Source of the DNA: Drosophila pseudoobscura
Taxonomy: Eukaryota; Arthropoda; Insecta; Diptera; Drosophilidae
Assembly (NCBI RefSeq): GCF_009870125.1
Contig: NC_046683.1
Location: 55,443,869 to 55,507,868 of the forward strand
Length of the DNA stretch: 64,000 nucleotides
Direction of reading: 5' to 3'
Both the position numbers and the translations under genes were made by a program. Positions 11,267 to 21,510 of this stretch are shown piece by piece; within the stretch, counting starts at the first letter, position 1; each line of letters starts with the position of its first letter. Under the pieces are notes generated by a model. It worked only from the letters and a program-made list of their open reading frames with translations, was not told the DNA's origin and did no database searches.

Positions 11267-14200
11267 CTGGAGCTTAAGCGCCCCAAGAGTCGCATTTACC
11301 TGAACGAAACACAAGTGGGTCCCCTGGAGGAGCTGCCATTTCCCACGTACAATCCCCGGCTGATTCAGGAGGGTCTCGATGGTGAGAACCTAAAGGCCTT
11401 CGATCTGATTGAGGGCTGCAATCCGCAAGATCTATGGACCTGGAATGTGGGCTATCAGAAGCATGAGGAGGATATGGATCAGGAGTTTATCACAGCCTCA
11501 CTGCCCAAATACGGTGTGTACTCGCACAGCGGACTGTCCTTGCTTCCCGAGTAGTTCTCATTCGACTAGTTTCCCCCAGAAAACGACGGAGAGCTCACCG
11601 TTTATAATATACCCACGGATCTGGATACCACCTTCAAGGCGGAGATTGTGTACGGCAATCGAAATGTCTTCCCGGAGAAGCCGAAAGAAGCGGGTCGACC
11701 GAGGTGAGGCACAGGCACAGCAGGGTTTCGTGTGACTTTTAAGCCGCAAATCGTTATATGCCCTGCCCCCCCTTTAGATACTATAATCGACCCAGTGAAA
11801 TTGCCTGCATTATTGTAGCCTATGTGGAGAGCTTTCGCCTGAATCCCGACTTCTGGACGGGCAGCACCTTGGATGGTATACTGAAACGAGGCTTAAGTCT
11901 GACCAAAAAAAGCATCTCCATGAACTACAAGGCCGGCGAGTTTTGCGACTTTGACATTATACCGCAGGTGAAGGAGCGCGAGGCCGAGGTAGACATCAAG
12001 ATCCATTTCTCGGGGCTACTCAGGAATGAGCCGAACATGTTCAAGGCCCTCTCGCTGTTCTTTACCAAATACAATGCCTGCATCTTTGTGTCGCGCGAGC
12101 TGTTCCTGCTGATCTGCAAGCGGTGCCTCAACTCGTACTTCGTCTTCGATCCGAACGGGCGGAACGACATGTGCCTGCGTGACTTTGCGGAGGGCAAGTG
12201 TTCGCTGATGGCCACCCGCTACACGGAGCATCTGGTGCATCTGATCACCAAGTTTAGTGACCTCCAGCCGCAGGATGAGTTCAGCATATACGAGATATCC
12301 CTGACACAGTACGGAAAGCTGAAGGGTGAGCCGCTGAAAAAGGACCCCAACAACCTGGTGGCCCACAAGCTCTGGGCCGTGGTGAACGAGCATTTTGCGG
12401 TGAAGACCGCCGGCGAGGGGGGTATCCATCAGCCCATATCGGGCAACGAGAAGAACGGCTCGCTGGTCGTCTCGCTGATAGCCCTGATCTACGCGGAGTT
12501 CGAGCTGGCGAAGCTCTGGCGACCGATGACCATCGACGACATCATCCGCTATGGCATGGCCTACTACAAGACGCTGCGCAAGAAGTTCCGGCTGGACGGC
12601 AAGCGGTGGAAGAACAAGAAGCCCCATCTGAATGTCGTCGATCTGCCGGAGATGTTCCTCATGGGCGCCTTCAAGGCGACTGTGCGCAAGCAGCCATTCC
12701 TGATCAACGGCCATGTGGCCGACTGCAAGAACTACCTGGACTCGCAGCTAACGATGGCCTTGCATCAGCTATTCAACATGCCCCAGTGGCCGGCGGGGCT
12801 GCTGCAGATCGACAATTCGGTGCTGGGCATCTGGCGGGACAGGGAATTCTTCTACGTGTTCGATCCGTTCCGGCGCAATCGCACCGCCATGGTGATAGAT
12901 CCGGATGACTATCGGATCAAGGGCTCGGCCGTGCTGCAGATGCACTCTACCTTCGACTCCTTCTGCCGCGTGCTGTACATGAATGCCCTGAAGATGCGTC
13001 GCGGTGGCAAGTTTTTCATCCACGGCATACGCACCGGCTGCATCCGACCGCTGCAGGTGATGACGCAGAAGACGAACAAGTTCCAGGCCCTGCAGATGGG
13101 GCTGCCAACGTTCACGGACGAGCCGCCAGAGCCGGAGCTGAAGCAGAAGAAGAGCATCGAGAGCATACCCGACGAGGAGCGCTTCCCAGTGCAGGAGGAG
13201 AAGGAATGGATCGAGGAACTAATCAATGGAATTATCAACGACATCATCAAAGCCCTGCCCGACCCGGCGATGCAGCGGCCGCACCTCTATCCGCAGGCCC
13301 AGAAGGTGCTGGTGCGCACCGACAAGGAGAATCTGCGCGCCCTGCGGCTGAAGATCAAGCGGGGCTATGAGCTGGACGCTGCTGACGAGGAAGAGGAGAA
13401 GCGCGTGCTCACCCTCGAGGAGGAGGTGGCGCTGAGGAGCAACTTCCAGGCCCTGCCGGACGGCGCCTGGATAATCGCGGGCTCCACGCAGCTGCCGCAA
13501 CTAGACGAGGAGATGGCCAAACTCGGCGGCATCCTGTCCGCCATGGTGGCCATGGCAGTGTCCGCCAAGTACAAGCTCTCCACATGGAACGCGGACCTTA
13601 TCGAATTCTCTCTGGAGTCGGCCAACAGCTTTGGCGAGGATTACCAGAACTACGAGTACATCCTGGCCTGTCTGCTGTCCAAGAAGCTGCCGGACATCGC
13701 CATCGGTGAAAGCAGCTTCAGCCTGGAGGTGCCCAAGGTGGTGAAGTCCTCCATTACGGTGCCGCTGCGGCAGGTGCTCGTGGATCTGCTGACCAGCTAC
13801 AACCGCCTGCTGCTCGTGTGCCAGCGCTTCTCCTGCGTGATCTTCAAGCGCTACAATTTCCTGTACATGTTCATCGGGTTCCCCTGCAGTGCCGTGGGCT
13901 ACCGCAAGGGCGGCTCCGGTCCCGCCTGTTTGCTGCGCTTCCTGGAGTTGGACGCGCTGATCAAGCGGATCGAGTTTGGGTGCAATCCCCTGGGCTGTTC
14001 GGTGATGAACTTCATTGTGGCCGCCATCAAGGTCGTGGACAATCATCTGGAGGGACGCTTCCGGCGCTGGCCAAAGGCCGATGAGGATGCCGAGTACAAG
14101 CAGCTGTCGGCGCGACAGAAGAAGCTGCGTGACACGCGGTTGGAGAAGATGCGCTTCATCGATGAAGAGCTGAAGAAGGAGAACGATCGCATCCAGAAGT

Positions 14201-16112
14201 TCCTCAAGGCAAAGCAGGAGCATCGTGACCGCAAGAAGAAGAAGCGTAAGTATTCCACGACTCTGCTGTCACTCGAAATTGTATCGAAAAATCTACCCAC
14301 CCACACCCCACAGGCATCCCCGCCTACCGGGACACTGGCATTGACGAGGGAGGCGAAGAGTTCATGGAGGAGGAGGATCTGGGCATGGAGGAGGAAGAGG
14401 GCGAGGAGGAGATCGAGCTGAAGCATCGGCCGGGCAAGCAGCTGCCCAAGGAGCTGAGTCGCGCCTATCAGCCGCGACCCATCCTCTACGGCTACCGCAT
14501 GCGGGAGAAGGACTGCAACTTCAAGATCCAGGGCAGCACCGCTCTCGACGGCCGTGGCGAGGGCTCCTTCAAGGAAATCAAGCCCTGCTACTTTGCCTCC
14601 GCCCTGGCCATCCTCAGCTGCTCCATGCGTCCACTGAACCGCTGGAACTCGTATCGGGTCGATCGGGTGATCTCGAATGCCAAGGCCATAGCCGCGACTG
14701 TGTGCGAGCTGGAGTCGGTCTTCGAGCGGGTCGTCCGTCATGTGACGGTGGATGACTACGAGTTTGACATCTGGATCCGCGGCTTCGAGCCGGCGGGCGT
14801 TCCGGCTCCGGCTCCGACCAAAAAACAATATCCCGCGGGCCTGGCCCTCAACATTTTTAAGAAGAAACTGGAAAAGTCCCTGCACACGCGGAAATATCTG
14901 CTGATCTTTACACCGAACGGCAGCTATGCGCTGTACCATGACGAGTACTTCCATCTATTCGATCCGTATGGCAGCATGGAGAAGTCCGGCGGCGGCGAGG
15001 AGGAGGAGCAGGATGGCGACGAGGAGGGAGGCAAAAAGAAAAAGTGCCCCAAGGGACCCAAGCGATATCCAGAGCGCAACACCGCCTCTTGGGTGCTCCT
15101 CGGGGACATGGACGCCCTGATCACGTACATTGACGAGCGGTGCAGCGTAAAGAGCTGGAAGGAGACGTGTCAGTACAAGTTCTATGTGGTGGACATTCTT
15201 TCGCACAAGAAGGCCGCACCGAATGCCCGCATCCTGCAGCTGCTGACGGACCTGTCCATACCGATGACCTGCTCGAACAAGCACTACGGCAGTCCGGAGT
15301 ACGAGATCTGTGCTACCAACGAATCCCTCGGCTGGCTGGAGCTGGAGAACTGCCTGCCCGTGTGGAGCCGCCTGAATCGCCGCAACACGGCCGGCAAGTA
15401 TCGCAATCTGCCGGTCAGCAAACTCAAGAAGTTCGACGTGGAGATCGAGGGACGGCTGTGGTCGCTGTGGGGCAACCTGCATCCGGAAGCGCCTGTGTTC
15501 GAGGACGAGCTGCGCGGTCGCCAGTACCTGGCCTGCTATGTGATGGCCTGCTGTGCGGCCAGTGTCTACCGGCTGATGGACTGGAGCCCCCACATGCTGG
15601 ACAACATCGTCGTGAGCGGCACCACGTACTTCAAGGAGAGCGTCCAGCAGATCAACAAGGAGGACTATGAGTTCTCGCTGGAGAACCTCAACATCGACTG
15701 CGCCATGGATGCCATCAACTTTGTGGTCCACATCGAGCACGTCTGCTATGGCAAGCTGTACCGCGTGCCCACCTTCAATCGGATGAATCTCGCCGAGGCG
15801 CTGATATACTTCTTCAGCCACTACCAGTACGGCATCGTGATGGTGCGCAAGCGGGCCCTGGCCATTGGCTTCTGTCCGGGCCACGATGGTGGCTACTTCA
15901 TGTACGACTGCCAGGAGAAGGACCATCCGCTGTTCCCCAAGCAGCAGGGGGCCGCCTATATGCTGCGAACCCGCCACCTCCAGGTGCTCCTCTACTGCAT
16001 CGTGGTCACGCTGAATGTGCCCTTCTACAACATTGACTTTAGCATCCACAAGGTGGAGATGCTGCGGGAGGGTGCCACTCTGGAGAACGATGAGGAAGGG
16101 GAGGAGGCCTAA
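11267..16112 (+). CDS. Large protein with about four FDP-motif modules (papain/USP-like fold suspected); 5' end not found
   Basis: Exons 11267-11513, 11580-11703, 11778-14245 and 14314-16112 join in frame (phases 1, 2, 1) through introns of 66, 74 and 68 nt and give 1545 residues. The first exon is open upstream to a stop at 11183 but has no ATG, so an upstream exon is missing. Four similar segments each pair a hydrophobic strand with an FDP-type motif: LNSYFVFDPNGRND, REFFYVFDPFRRNR, EYFHLFDPYGS and GGYFMYDCQEKD. This layout recalls cysteine-peptidase-like modules of the herpes tegument USP/OTU type found in some insect proteins. That assignment is inference, and I see no convincing catalytic Cys-His pair in each copy. 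Charged Lys/Glu-rich linkers lie at the ends of exon 3 and the start of exon 4, and in the EEEEQDGDEEGG stretch near 15000. Function unknown; possibly a structural multi-module protein. Confidence 0.8.
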
Positions 16113-16471
16113 GGGGATGGGATGGGCTGGCATTTTGGCTCAAAGATTGTTTACAAGTTTAACCATTAAAATTATACGACACGTTTTGGATTCATACGAA
16201 AGATTCCTAGCACCTCCGTTCTGTACAAATAATTAATTATTTATGCGAAATCTATCCTTTTGGTTACCTGATTGCCAACACCCCTTCACTTCTAGCCGAA
16301 ACAAACGGGCATTCTCTTCCAAGTCGAAATTTAATCAAATATATAAGAACTATGCTAAAAATGTAACAACAAGCGGATGACGCAAGCCGCTCGATGCCGT
16401 CATCCCGTGATTGAGTCACGGACTGTTGGCTGTTGGCTGTAGGCTGTAGGCTGCTCGTGGCATGCCATGAC
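16113..16471. other. Convergent 3' region
   Basis: Spacer between the stop at 16112 (+) and the stop at 16472 (-). ATTAAA at 16165-16170 may be the plus-strand polyadenylation signal. Otherwise nothing is seen. Confidence 0.5.
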
Positions 16472-17201
16472 CTAATGCCTCAGACGCAGCTGCTCCTCGG
16501 CCTGTTTGTAGTGATAGCCATCGGGGCGGAGCTCGTGGGCTGGCTCTGGCTCTGCCTCGGCGTCCGTGGGTGCCATTGGCTGCTGCACATCCATGTAGTA
16601 GGGCATCTGCTCGTCCTGCATCTGGGGCTGCTGCTCCTGCTGCTGCTGTTGCTGTTCCTGCATCTGCATCTGCTCCTGGTACTGCTGGTAGGTGAGCTGC
16701 TGGGGCTGTTCCGATGCTGGTGCAGGGGGTAGGTAGCGGCTGGCAACCTGTGGCTGCTCTGGCTGTTGCACGGGAGCCATCATCTCCATCTGGGGCTGCT
16801 GCATCATCAAAGGCTCTGAGAGCTGCTCCATCTGGACCTGGGCCTGGGCTGGCGGCAGATAGCGGGAGGAGAGCATGGCATCCATTTGCTCCGTCTCCAA
16901 TGGAGCGGGTGGTGTCAGCAGGCTGCTGGGCATGGCCTCCATCACTCCCTGCTCGTTCTCCCGCATGTACTCCACCTGCTCGGGCAGCTCCCGCAGCTCC
17001 TGCTGCTCAATGCTCATCGAGACGGCGTGCTCCGGCTTTGGTGGCGGCAAGTAGCTGCTGGGCAAATGGGAGACATCCGCGGCGGCCAGGCAGGCCAGGC
17101 ACAGGGCGATCGTCAGGCAGAGGGATCTCTGCGGGACGCAAGTACATCGTAATTAGATTCCCATTCGGAAGGACGGCGACTACAATCCGTTTACTTACCA
17201 T
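16472..17201 (-). CDS. Secreted YLPP-motif, Gln-rich protein with GYR-like C-terminus
   Basis: Exon 1 contributes only the ATG (17201-17199), followed directly by a GTAAGT donor. Exon 2 is 17128-16472. The 219-aa product opens with a clear signal peptide (MRSLCLTIALCLACLAAA) and then DVSHLPSSYLPPPK. The YLPP motif occurs three times (SSYLPP, SRYLPP, SRYLPP) among Met/Gln-rich repeats, and the end RPDGYHYKQAEEQLRLRH resembles the GYR motif. YLP and GYR motifs mark a family of fly extracellular proteins of unknown biochemical role, often expressed in cuticle-forming tissue. I infer secretion and an extracellular-matrix or cuticle role. The Gln-rich stretch (about residues 150-185) is encoded mainly by CAG and is probably variable in length. 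A TATA box and Inr lie upstream. An ATG-only first coding exon is common in fly cuticle genes. Confidence 0.85.
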
Positions 17202-17232
17202 CTTGCTGGTGTTTGTCTGTTGGTTGCTAAGC

Positions 17233-17270
17233 GTCTGATGTTGGACCAGGTGGAAGTGAAGCTATATATA
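17233..17270 (-). promoter_or_regulatory. Core promoter of the YLPP gene (TATA + Inr)
   Basis: On the minus strand TATATATA (17270-17263) lies about 30 nt upstream of ATCAGAC (17239-17233), a fair Inr. The spacing is that of a classic focused promoter. The start codon follows about 35 nt downstream. Confidence 0.7.
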
Positions 17271-17831
17271 CCGTCGCATGAGACCTTCGGTGGGGCCTAA
17301 CGTCGAACGTTTAACGTTTAACGTCAAATATTTGGCTAAAAGCCTGGTTCCGTTATTTGCCTATTCGATCGTTGATTTGTCGTCGAATTTCGCGCATCTT
17401 ATCAAACAACAGTCCAGCAAACACAAACATTCGAATCTTTGAGTAATCGATGGTTGGAATATTGAGCTGAATCATCGCCACTGGCCATCGCCACGCAATA
17501 CCAAACCAAACCAAACCCAACCAAACCAAAGCCAAAACCAATCCCATCCGATCCGATCCAAGCCAAAGTGATGCTTCAATTGGACTTGGTTTAAGCTGCT
17601 TTTGGCATCTTTTGCCCTACCTCCCTTCCTCCATTGGACGCGGACAGGTGCCACTTGACGGGGCGTTTGACAATCTGAATTGCGCTTCAAATCTTCGTCT
17701 CTCGAGGCGTATAAACTGGAGCATGGCTTCAGCAATGGGGTGTGGAGTAGTTGCCCAAGGTTCCCATTGAAGTCTCTTTTGCACACTTTATCTCTCTGGG
17801 GGCTTGGCCTTCCCTGAGAGAATTCACGGTC

Positions 17832-17881
17832 AACAGCAGCAGCAGCAACAGCAGCAGCAAAAGCAACAGCAGCAGCATCAG

Positions 17882-17919
<38 letters not shown>

Positions 17920-18141
17920 ACAGCAAAAGCAACAGCAGCAGCAGCAGCAACAGCATCAGCAACAGCAGCAGCAGCAGCAAAAGCATCAGCAACAGCAGCA
18001 GCAGCAACAGCAGCAGCAAAAGCATCAGCAACAGCAGCAGCAGCATCAGCAGCAGCATAAGCAGCAGCAACAGCAGCAGCAGCAGCAAAAGCATCAGCAA
18101 CAGCAGCAGCAGGAGCAGCAGCAACAGCAGCAGCAGCAGCT
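17832..18141. repeat. CAG/CAA/CAT trinucleotide tract, about 310 bp
   Basis: An imperfect triplet array on the plus strand made of CAG, CAA, AAG and CAT, with higher-order units such as CAGCAACAGCAGCAG-AAGCATCAG. All three frames stay open across it. It ends about 300 bp before the next gene start. Confidence 0.9.
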
Positions 18142-18416
18142 GAGGAAGATGTCCAGCCTGGTCGGGGGCCCAAACGTAAAAATGCTCCCCAAATGTTATG
18201 GAAATCCTTGCTTTTCCCTAAAAACACTCTACTGGGGGAATCCAATGTTCGTTTCAATCAATCTAGTTTTCGAGGTGGAAAAACTCAGTCGGTACCCGCA
18301 CTTATAGCCATTCCTGGATACAGACTACATATTCACACCAGTCGATGCTTCACTACTCACATTCCCGAAACTTTATATTTTTATTTTCGCGAATTGGTGG
18401 ATACGATTTTGTCTGA

Positions 18417-18446
18417 TTTATAAACCAGTAGTCAGTATGTTCAGCT
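18417..18446 (+). promoter_or_regulatory. Possible TATA element near the 18437 gene start
   Basis: TTTATAAACC lies at 18416-18425, with TCAGTATG (18432-18439) and TCAGC (18440-18444) just after. If this TATA is used, transcription would begin near 18447. The ATG at 18437 would then be excluded, and a later start (18529 or 18643) would be favoured. Confidence 0.35.
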
Positions 18447-20835
18447 GTTCTATATGCGACCACAGGAAAAGCGCACTGAGCACTGAGCCGGAATACGAGT
18501 TCCGGCGCCGGAAGAGAAACTCCGAAGAGATGGAACTTTACGGGGTCTCGAACTATTGTAGTGAATGCCAGTTGGTCACCTTCTTTGTCAATCTCGTGAA
18601 CTTTGAAGGCCCTCTACGAGGATCATTGATGTGGAAAATTCTATGGGCTGCTGCAGAAAATGTGGGGAAAATGCCGTTGCAGGTGAGTGTGTTCCGAGGC
18701 TGTTCGGCTGCCGCCTAAAGTCCAATTTACTTTGCCAGAAATCGCAGGACGCGGGGGTTCAAACGAGAGCTCTAGAGATCGACAACCCATTCGTGATTGT
18801 TATGGCGCCGCCAGCGTCCCGGGAGATGATTGGCCATCAGGAAAAAGAAGCAGAAGAGTCCTCTGTTGGTTTCAGCGAAACCGATACGCATTTCGATAAG
18901 GTCATACAAAACATTCTGAACTCATCCTCTGACACCGATTCAGTTAGCTCCCACAAGGTCGAGGAACTAACGGTGCTCTATCGGCGACAACCGGGGACAA
19001 AACCAGATTACCATAGCTCCACGTGCAGGTCGGTTGGAGTGGACCACGCCAGTGCCCGTCGCATTCCCCCAGCATTACCCCATCTGCAGTGCGAAATGAA
19101 GCAAAAAAAGAAGCGACTGGACGAGCTAGTCACCATTGGGCGTCGTCTCGAGGACAAAACCACTAAGCTTCGTATGGAGATGGCGGCCCTGGAGAAGCAG
19201 AAGCATCAGGAAGAGATCTCGGAGTGGCAACGAGAGGCTGATAGCGCTTTGGCCTGCGAAAGCTCGTGGTGGGGCCGCGAGAACCTGAACACGGTTTTCG
19301 GTAAGTGGTCTCCGGAGCGAAGGGACAAGAACATGGAAGACCAGGCAAACTTTCTACTGCAGGCCCTCGAGGAGCAGAGTGGAGTCAAGGATAGAGAAAG
19401 CGACACAGATCATCGCTCACTAAAAGATGGGAAGACGGAAACTAAGGTACAAGGCACCCACAAATATAGGAGTGCAGAGAACGATCCTCGCTCACGAAAA
19501 GATCAGGGTGGAGTAGGGGATAGTCACTCACTAAAAGATCATGATGGAGTAAGGGAATATCGTTCAAAAAAATACCGAAAAGAAAAGCGTGCACTCATGG
19601 ATCGTAAGGAAGCAGACAACGACGACAATTGGTCTATGCAGAGTCAATACATAGCATCTATGCAAGCAGAGAAAGATCAGAGTGAAAGTAGGGATAATCG
19701 CTCACATGGAGACCAGAGTGAAACTAAGGATCATCGCTCACATAGAGACCAGAGTGAAACCAGGGATCATCGTTCACATAGAGACCAGAGTGAAACTAAG
19801 GATCATCGCTCACATAGAGACCAGAGTGAAACTAGGGATAATCGCTCACATGGAGACCAGAGTGAAACAAAGGATCATCGTTCACATAGAGACCAGAGTG
19901 AAACTAAGGATCATCGATCACATAGAGACCAGAGTGAAACTAAGGATAATCGCTCACATAGAGGCCAGAGTGAAACTAGGGATCATCGCTCACATAGAGA
20001 CCAGAGTGAAACTAAGGATCATCGCTCACATAGAGACCAGAAACATGAGAGAGCACTCAAGGATAATAAGGAAACAGATAATGGAGATGATACGTCGATG
20101 CAGAATCTATACATAAGATCTCCGCCAGCGGAGAAAGTGCATAAAGCTGCTCGGCCAGACACCAACAGCTTCAAGGCCAATGAACATCCTATTAATCCGT
20201 TTGCGAGTCCCAGAGAGAAACCCCAGACGCTACAGATCTGCAAGGAACCCATAAACTGTCCCATAAGCGTTGAGTGCCAGGAACGGTGCGTCATATCGGA
20301 CTTCAGCACTCACGTGCTGTACGATCATCAAAACGTGATGTTGGAGCGGATCGATTTGGGACAGACCAAGACCTTCCACCTGGATCCGAGGCTCGCGAAA
20401 AAGAATCGGCCCACGTGCCACATGGTATACTTTGTCAGAGACATGATCATCGATCCTCCGCGGGGGAAAATGCGCGACGTGCTGCCCGTTCTCATCATGA
20501 CTGCCCGCATGCATTCTTGTGATGTGTCTACTTCCAAGAGCCCGACCAGCGATGCCTGTCCGGAGGACGACACGCTGCAGTTCCTGCTCATTTGGCTTTG
20601 CACCTTCAAGCCCACCAACGTTCGTGTTGTTGGAACGCTTTCCGTGGAGGCCACGTGCGCCTATGTGGCGGACAGCCTGATGGTGCGTACTGCTCGGGCC
20701 TACGATATACGGGCGCCCCAGGACATGCGCACCATCTACCGCAGTCCTTCCACCCTGATCATGCCCTACGACTTGGTCCGCCGCATCACCCAGAGAGGCA
20801 ACCGGTCACTCACCGTTAAGGTTAAGATTGAGTAG
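18437..20835 (+). CDS. Uncharacterised protein with Cys-rich N-terminus and 12-residue tandem repeats
   Basis: Spliced model: exon 1 18437-18682, a 56-nt GTGAGT...CCAG intron, then exon 2 18739-20835, in phase 0, 780 aa. It starts MFSCSICDHRK and has a second CxxC (NYCSEC). Unspliced alternative: ATG at 18643 reads through the intron in the other frame to the same C-terminal frame (730 aa), with a strikingly Cys-rich start, MGCCRKCGENAVAGECVPR. A putative coiled coil (about residues 190-240 of the spliced form; EMKQKKKRLDELV) precedes ten 12-residue repeats of the DQSETKDHRSHR type. The C-terminal ~200 residues are non-repetitive and beta-rich-looking, from CPISVECQERCVISDFSTH to the end. This part may be a conserved domain, which I do not recognise. 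Function unknown. Confidence 0.75.
19675..20034 (+). repeat. 36-bp coding minisatellite, ten units
   Basis: Ten consecutive 36-bp units encode variants of DQSETKDHRSHR. Differences are K/R, H/N and R/G only. Weaker copies (KDQGGVGDSHSLKD and similar) lie upstream at about 19430-19570. Unit length is a multiple of three, so copy-number change keeps frame. Confidence 0.95.
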
Positions 20836-21366
20836 GCAATCATTTGCGCGTTTTCTTGTCCTATTTAATCCGAAATGTTAATGTATTTATGGATTTATTT
20901 GGTTGAGTTTTGGACCTTCAAAAGTGCCCTAAAAATAAAAATGTGCAAAAATCTACATCCGATCTAATTTATCGCATTCGACTCAAAATTTGACAAATTG
21001 CATCGTCTGGCGCCCATTGGACCCCTTTGGCGGGGCCACTCCAGGGGTCTGTCGGACTCCTTTTTTTTAAATAAAAATGTGCTAACCATACAAACGGTGC
21101 TAGTTTTAATAATATCTTATCATATTCTACACGACTTATACATACATTTTACAATCAAGCCCCAAAAGTGTGCCCCAAAAATTGTGTTGTTGTCGAATGT
21201 AAACTATCTTGTAGGTTTAATGCTGCCTCCAGAGTGGTTGCGGCTAGGAAGAATACTACACAGAATCCTACTTCTTCAGATACATCTTTTAGGCGATCCT
21301 ATTGTATGATTAAAAAACTACGATCCTTTGATCCTCTAGGATTGTGAAAAATCCTAAGAGGACCTA

Positions 21367-21510
21367 GGTTTCAGGGAGGTCAAGCACCAGGAGTTTGATG
21401 TAGCGGAAGATGCTTCCCTGAATCATAATCTCTGCGTGTAATTGGTCCGCAATCTAATCGATTGTCAGCACTCGTCTGGCCAACTGATTGACTTCTTCGC
21501 CTCCACATCA
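21367..21510 (-). pseudogene. Possible decayed coding fragment
   Basis: On the minus strand a frame reads NQLARRVLTID-stop-IADQLHAEIMIQGSIFRYIK and then LLVLDLPET-stop. The residue pattern is helix-like, and one in-frame TAG breaks it. I do not recognise the parent protein. The TAG could instead be an acceptor (GATTAG), making this a short terminal exon, or the match may be chance. Confidence 0.25.

Larger units (their letters stand above)
17202..18436. other. Intergenic region with AACGT cluster and CAG tract
   Basis: Upstream of the YLPP promoter is a cluster of AACGT units (17298-17325) and a run of CCAAA-type repeats (17500-17540). The CAG/CAA tract is listed separately. A Gln-rich open frame across it (17804-18307) lacks an ATG and is not called as a gene. 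Confidence 0.5.

Noticed and set aside
11552..11579. Intron starting at GTAGTT 11552 in the large gene
   Set aside because: It would be only about 28 nt, below the fly minimum. The donor at 11514 gives a 66-nt intron in the correct phase.
12016..16133. Long minus-strand frames opposite the large gene (232, 240, 303 and 392 codons)
   Set aside because: Mirror frames of GC-rich coding sequence with no splice or start support.
17804..18307. 167-codon Gln/His-rich plus-strand frame and Leu- or Ala-rich minus-strand frames over the CAG tract
   Set aside because: All frames stay open over a triplet repeat. There is no ATG start and no coding signal in the flanks.
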